Below, in pieces: positions 59,868-64,000 of a DNA stretch of 64,000 nt; position 1 is the stretch's first letter; every line of letters starts with the position of its first letter. Where the stretch lies: positions 310,001-374,000 of the forward strand of contig CARJLX010000001.1 in the NCBI GenBank assembly GCA_949001935.1, written 5' to 3'. Made by a program: the position numbers and the translations under genes. This stretch comes from an uncultured Eubacteriales bacterium. GTDB taxonomy: Bacteria; Bacillota; Clostridia; Christensenellales; UBA1242. The notes beneath the pieces are model-generated. The model saw only the letters and a program-made list of their open reading frames with translations, did not search any database and had not been told where the DNA came from.

Positions 59868-60982
59868 TTTACCTTCTCCCTTATATCTTTGTAAGTAGCT
59901 AGAATAATTTGTCCAGCTTTTTCAGCATCTTCTAAATTCATATAGGCATTAAAGCTAATCCTAACACTTGACTTAACCTTATCTTTTACAAATCCTATAT
60001 TTTCAAGTATACGATTACCCGCGTGTTTAGCAGAACAAGCAGAGCCAACACCTATAATCACTTCATTCTCAACTGCACGCATCAAAGTTTCTCCATTTAC
60101 AGTTTGAAAACTCATACTAATAATATATGGACTCTGCGTTTCTATAAAACTTACCCCATTTTCATCTTCGAACACCTTTAAAAACCCAGTTTTAAGTTGT
60201 TGCACTTTGTTTAAATTGAATTCGACATCGATTTGTTCAATAGCATATTTCATAGCCATGATTGCAGGTAAATTTTCAGTTCCCGAACGCTTGCCTTGCT
60301 CTTGCCCACCGCCAAAAACTATTGCTTTGAGCGGTTCAATATTTTTAACATATAATACTCCTATACCTTTAGGCCCATGAAACTTATGTGCAGAAATTGA
60401 ATAAAAATCTATATCATTTATAACACTTCTTTCAAGAGGAATTTTGCAAAAAGCCTGAACCCCATCCACATGAAAAAGTGAATTTTTAGCATACTTCTTT
60501 TTTAATTCAATAATCTTTGCCAAATTAGTTATTGCACCTGTTTCATTGCTAACATGCATACAAGAAATTAATCTAGTTCTATCATTCAAAACACTTTGTA
60601 ATTTTTGATAATCAATTTCGCCATTCTTTTGCAAAGGAACAAAATGCACAACAGCACCTTGAGCTTGCAATTCCAAAGCAGTATTATATACACTTGGGTG
60701 TTCACCCATAGAAAATACATATTCCCATTTCCCATTTCTCTGACTTCCACGAATCGCAAGATTATTACTTTCAGTTGCACCACTAGTAAATATTATATCA
60801 CCCTTTAACGCACCCAGTTTTTTCAAAACAACTTGACGCACCTCATCAATAAACTTAGCATTTTGAATAGCTTGCTTATAGCCTGCCGAAGGATTGTAAA
60901 AAAGGTTGCAGGCATATTCTTTGTATATGTCCGCACAACCTTCAAACATTTTAGTTGTAGCTGCATTATCTAAATATATCAT
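59864..60982 (-). CDS. Cysteine desulfurase (NifS/IscS family), ThiI partner
   Basis: The 372-residue PLP enzyme has SGATESNNLAIRG near residue 68, HVDGVQAFCKIP, the PLP lysine in SAHKFHGPKGIGVLYV (near 205) and the catalytic Cys in GVGSACSAKHAGNRIL (near 322). It pulls sulfur from cysteine and hands it to ThiI. The stop overlaps the thiI start by 4 nt, the classic nifZ-thiI arrangement of Gram-positives. Confidence 0.95.
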   Translation of the reverse strand: MIYLDNAATTKMFEGCADIYKEYACNLFYNPSAGYKQAIQNAKFIDEVRQVVLKKLGALKGDIIFTSGATESNNLAIRGSQRNGKWEYVFSMGEHPSVYNTALELQAQGAVVHFVPLQKNGEIDYQKLQSVLNDRTRLISCMHVSNETGAITNLAKIIELKKKYAKNSLFHVDGVQAFCKIPLERSVINDIDFYSISAHKFHGPKGIGVLYVKNIEPLKAIVFGGGQEQGKRSGTENLPAIMAMKYAIEQIDVEFNLNKVQQLKTGFLKVFEDENGVSFIETQSPYIISMSFQTVNGETLMRAVENEVIIGVGSACSAKHAGNRILENIGFVKDKVKSSVRISFNAYMNLEDAEKAGQIILATYKDIREKVK

Positions 60983-61000
60983 ATATCATCCGTTTCCCAA

Positions 61001-61045
61001 ATCAATATATAGTATTATGCAATGCATAATAGCTACAAAAGATAG
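61001..61045. repeat. Intergenic repeat, family 2, copy C
   Basis: ATCAATATATAGTATTATGC followed by AATGCATAATAGCTACAAAAGATAG. It fills the gap between the pheT stop and the desulfurase gene and contains the palindrome TATTATGCAATGCATAATA. Confidence 0.7.
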
Positions 61046-61046
61046 C

Positions 61047-63413
61047 CTAACCTCTTAATTTTGCACCAAGCTTACTTTCAACATCCGTAATAATAGAATT
61101 AAATACTCGCATAACCTCTTCTTCAAGCAAAGTTTTCGTTGAATCTTTGAATGTCAAAGAATATGCTATTGATTTTTTACCTGGCTCAACATCTTTATAA
61201 ACATCAAATTCACGAATTGAGTCAAGTAGTTTTCCACCAGAACGTTTTATTTGTGTTTTTATCGTTTCACTTTGAGTATCATTGCCTACTACAAAAGCAA
61301 CATCCTTAATCATTTCTGGATATTTGTTCGCTTCTTTGAATTTCAATGGTTTAATTTGCTTATTATAAAGTTTTGTCATAGAAAACTCTGCCACATAGAT
61401 TTCATCCTTTTTTAAACTTGGATGAACCCTACCAATAACACCAACCTCTTCTCTATCAAGCAAAATTTTAGCACAAATTCCAGGATGTAAATCTGCTATT
61501 TCAGCTTTAACAAAAGAGTATCGATTTTTAAAGCCAAGATAATCAAATAAATTTTCTATTATTCCCTTCAAACAATAAAAATCAGCTTTTACATTCACGC
61601 CCTGCCATTCATTCATAAGATAACTACCCTTCATAAGAATTGCAACTTTACTATCTTCTACATAATTAACATCATAAGTTTTTGCAATTTCATAGAGCAT
61701 TATATCTTTTATATTTCTTGCTTTATTATATTCATAAACATTAATAAGCGAAGGTAATAAGCTTGTTCTAACCACAGACTTATCTATAGTCATAGGATTT
61801 GGCAAGTTAATTTGAGTTTTATCTTCATACCTAAAAGTTTTTGCCATTTCAGGACTTGTTAACGTATAATTTTTTGTTTCATTCAAGCCTAAGCTACGTA
61901 GACGTTTAGAGATTTCTTTTCTTATCTTAACATCACCAATATATTGTCCTCTTCTAACAGGAACACGAGGAAGTGTTGACTTCAAATTATGATACCCATA
62001 CAATCTACCAATTTCTTCAGCTATATCATTAACATTTTCATCGATATCAAGACGACGATTTGGAATAGTCACATTAAACACACTATTTTCTACCTCATAA
62101 GCAAATCCTAATCTATCTAGTTCAGTTTCAACATCACTATCAGTTAAAACCAAACCTAAAAGAGTATTAACTTCTTGAGTTTTGAAAGAAACTTTCTTTT
62201 CCTTTTTATCTAGTTTGTCAATTGCGATAGTACCTTTAAGCACTTTTGCATCAGCATATTTTTCAAGCAAATAACAAGCTCTTTCAATCGCTTCAAGGGT
62301 ATACTCATAATTCAAACCCTTTCCATATCGAATAGATGCTTCACTTCTAAGGTCAAGATTAGAGGCAGTATAACGAATACTAACGGCGTCAAAAATTGCA
62401 CTTTCAATCAAGATATTTTTAGTATTTGCGTCAACTTCAGTGTTCTCACCTCCCATTACACCAGCTATGCAAATAGGTTTAACTCCGTCAGTTATCACTA
62501 TATCACTTGATTTTAAAACTCTCTTATTACTATCTAAGGTGATAATCTCTTCACCTTCTTTAGCATCACGAACTAAGATACGCCCGCCAACCTTATCTTT
62601 ATCAAAGAAATGAAGTGGTTGTCCATACTCAAGCATAACATAATTTGATATATCAACTACATTATTGATTGGACGCATCCCAGCGGAAATAAGACGCTTT
62701 TTGATAAACTCTGGGCTTTCCTTTATAACAACATCCTTAACCATTTTCGCTGTATAAAAAGGACATTTTTTTGTTTCCACTTTGATGGACATATTATCTT
62801 TTACATCCTCATTAATTTCACCATGTTTAGACTGTGGCAAAACAACCTTTCTATTTAAAATTGAAGCAATCTCATAGGCAAAGCCAATATGATAATAACA
62901 ATCATTATTACGGTGTTTATGAATATCAACTTCATATAATGTATCATCTGTCCCAAGATAAATATTTGCGTCCGTACCTGCTGGCAAATCTGTATCTATT
63001 TCAGCAATACCTTTAGCATAAGTTTCCTCAGTTTTCTTTTCAAGACCAAGCTCATACAATGCACAAATCATACCATTTGACTCTTGTCCACGAATTCGAC
63101 CTGCCTTAATCTCAAAATCTCCTGGCAACACACACCCTGGCAGAGCCACCAAAACTTTAAGCCCCTTTCTTACATTAGGCGCACCACAAACAATTTGTGT
63201 TGTTTTTTCACCAACATCCACCTGACAAACATGCAAATGGTCGCTATCTGGGTGATCAACACATTCTTTAACATAACCAATCACAAGATGATCAATGCGG
63301 TTTGGAATAACTTTTTCAATTTTTACGCCTGCTTTAGTTATTTTGACAGCAAGTTCTTGAAGATCTTGATCTTCAATATCTATATAATCTTTAACCCAAT
63401 TTAAACTTATCAT
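61047..63413 (-). CDS. pheT: Phenylalanyl-tRNA synthetase beta subunit
   Basis: The 788-residue beta subunit has the N-terminal tRNA-binding domain (VCQVDVGEKTTQIVCGAPNVRKGLKV, in segments), the B3/B4 editing domain that hydrolyses Tyr-tRNA-Phe (residues about 200-370), and B5. The catalytic-like core and a C-terminal anticodon-binding domain (REFDVYKDVEPGKKSIAYSLTF) follow. Full length. It starts 3 nt after pheS ends, with AAGGAGG in the overlap region. Confidence 0.97.
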   Translation of the reverse strand: MISLNWVKDYIDIEDQDLQELAVKITKAGVKIEKVIPNRIDHLVIGYVKECVDHPDSDHLHVCQVDVGEKTTQIVCGAPNVRKGLKVLVALPGCVLPGDFEIKAGRIRGQESNGMICALYELGLEKKTEETYAKGIAEIDTDLPAGTDANIYLGTDDTLYEVDIHKHRNNDCYYHIGFAYEIASILNRKVVLPQSKHGEINEDVKDNMSIKVETKKCPFYTAKMVKDVVIKESPEFIKKRLISAGMRPINNVVDISNYVMLEYGQPLHFFDKDKVGGRILVRDAKEGEEIITLDSNKRVLKSSDIVITDGVKPICIAGVMGGENTEVDANTKNILIESAIFDAVSIRYTASNLDLRSEASIRYGKGLNYEYTLEAIERACYLLEKYADAKVLKGTIAIDKLDKKEKKVSFKTQEVNTLLGLVLTDSDVETELDRLGFAYEVENSVFNVTIPNRRLDIDENVNDIAEEIGRLYGYHNLKSTLPRVPVRRGQYIGDVKIRKEISKRLRSLGLNETKNYTLTSPEMAKTFRYEDKTQINLPNPMTIDKSVVRTSLLPSLINVYEYNKARNIKDIMLYEIAKTYDVNYVEDSKVAILMKGSYLMNEWQGVNVKADFYCLKGIIENLFDYLGFKNRYSFVKAEIADLHPGICAKILLDREEVGVIGRVHPSLKKDEIYVAEFSMTKLYNKQIKPLKFKEANKYPEMIKDVAFVVGNDTQSETIKTQIKRSGGKLLDSIREFDVYKDVEPGKKSIAYSLTFKDSTKTLLEEEVMRVFNSIITDVESKLGAKLRG

Positions 63414-63415
63414 GA

Positions 63416-64000
63416 TTAACCCTCCTTTCTATCAAATACAACACTTTCACGAAGGTCTGTTTGATAGAATTTTCGTATATCACTTATTCCGTATTTTAGC
63501 ATAGCAAGCCTTTCTGCACCAAAGCCAAAGGCAAAGCCGTTCCAAACTTTAGGATCGTAGCCACAATTTCTCAAAACATTTGGATGAACCATGCCTGCAC
63601 CACTAACAGTTATCCAACCGCTGTTTTTGCAAAGAGAGCAACCCTTTCCTTTACAAACAAAACATGAGATATCTGTTTCAACAGAAGGCTCTGTGAATTG
63701 ATAATAACTTGGCCTAAACCTTGTTTGAACATCCTCGCCAAAAAGTTTTTTAGCAATCTCATCAAAAGTTCCCTTTAGGTCTGCAAGAGAAATATTTTTA
63801 TCTATTAGCAAACCTTCAATTTGCATAAATTGATGACTATGAGTTGCATCGTCAGCATCACGGCGGTAAGTTTTTCCAGGACAAATCATACGAATAGGCT
63901 TATCTCCGCCTGCAGCAAGCATTGTTCTTGCTTGAACTGGAGATGTTTGACTGCGAAGTAAAATTCTTTCGTCTTCAATATAAAAAGTATCTTGTGCATC
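63416..64000 (-). CDS. pheS: Phenylalanyl-tRNA synthetase alpha subunit, C-terminal part (5' end outside window)
   Basis: The frame is open to the right edge of the window (base 64000), so the N-terminal coiled coil is missing. About 194 residues are visible. Motif 2 is [19 protein letters not shown], and motif 3 lies in [25 protein letters not shown]. The insert [17 protein letters not shown] holds four cysteines in CxxC pairs, a common feature of Gram-positive PheS. The visible ATG at 63922 is internal. Confidence 0.96.
   Translation of the reverse strand, partial: DAQDTFYIEDERILLRSQTSPVQARTMLAAGGDKPIRMICPGKTYRRDADDATHSHQFMQIEGLLIDKNISLADLKGTFDEIAKKLFGEDVQTRFRPSYYQFTEPSVETDISCFVCKGKGCSLCKNSGWITVSGAGMVHPNVLRNCGYDPKVWNGFAFGFGAERLAMLKYGISDIRKFYQTDLRESVVFDRKEG

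Overview
The window is AT-rich, densely coded chromosomal DNA from an endospore-forming, low-GC Firmicute, most likely an uncultured member of the Clostridia. Three things point there: a complete spoIIIAA-AH operon with a sigma-E-type promoter, spoIVB next to recN and argR, and the Firmicute order rpsB-tsf-frr-uppS-cdsA-rseP-polC-rimP-nusA-rnpM-ylxQ-infB-rbfA-nrnA-truB. I see no rRNA, tRNA, CRISPR array, prophage or transposase. The species cannot be named from the sequence alone.

Layout. 1-1150: end of secF and a beta-helix-type protein. 1.2-8.3 kb: ribosome, lipid and envelope cluster (rpsB, tsf, frr, uppS, cdsA, rseP) lacking pyrH and dxr at their usual places, ending in a stand-alone protein that keeps only the N-terminal, OB and exonuclease parts of PolC. 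8.4-15.6 kb: nusA-infB operon. 15.6-18.7 kb: a TIM-barrel protein, an orphan HEYTH zinc-protease-like protein and efp. 18.8-24.0 kb: spoIIIA operon, split between AE and AF by a repeat-rich 236-bp gap. 24.2-30.4 kb: asp23, nusB, xseA, nucleoside phosphorylase, proS, xseB and two membrane proteins. 30.5-32.8 kb: infC (AUU start) with an attenuator-type leader, rpmI, rplT and an rRNA methyltransferase. 33-42.8 kb: yebC, ruvCAB, queA, tgt, rny and several small orphans. 42.8-44.8 kb: a Nudix hydrolase and an alpha/beta hydrolase, each carrying a nine-guanine tract, and a small membrane protein. 44.8-51.2 kb: mostly leftward accessory genes, including a membrane-anchored PadR-like regulator, a kinase-like protein and a pseudogene broken by a 15-bp tandem duplication. 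51.2-64 kb: leftward serS, spoIVB-recN-argR, thiI-iscS and pheT-pheS, with a rightward Xer recombinase and one orphan.

Signals worth following. (1) The reduced PolC-like protein has an intact DEDDh exonuclease and a possible sliding-clamp motif but no polymerase. (2) At least four genes have a sigma-A-type promoter whose -10 box ends 6-7 nt before the ATG and no Shine-Dalgarno, implying leaderless mRNAs. (3) Neighbouring G9 tracts suggest a phase-variable pair. (4) A family of palindromes of the CTTCTTTTCTTTAAAAGAAAAGAAG type, some paired in inverted orientation around a large hairpin, sits 5' of many genes. (5) A set of short proteins shares an N-terminal GILK-x4-LAP-like membrane segment. 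(6) ARG boxes flank the argR promoter.
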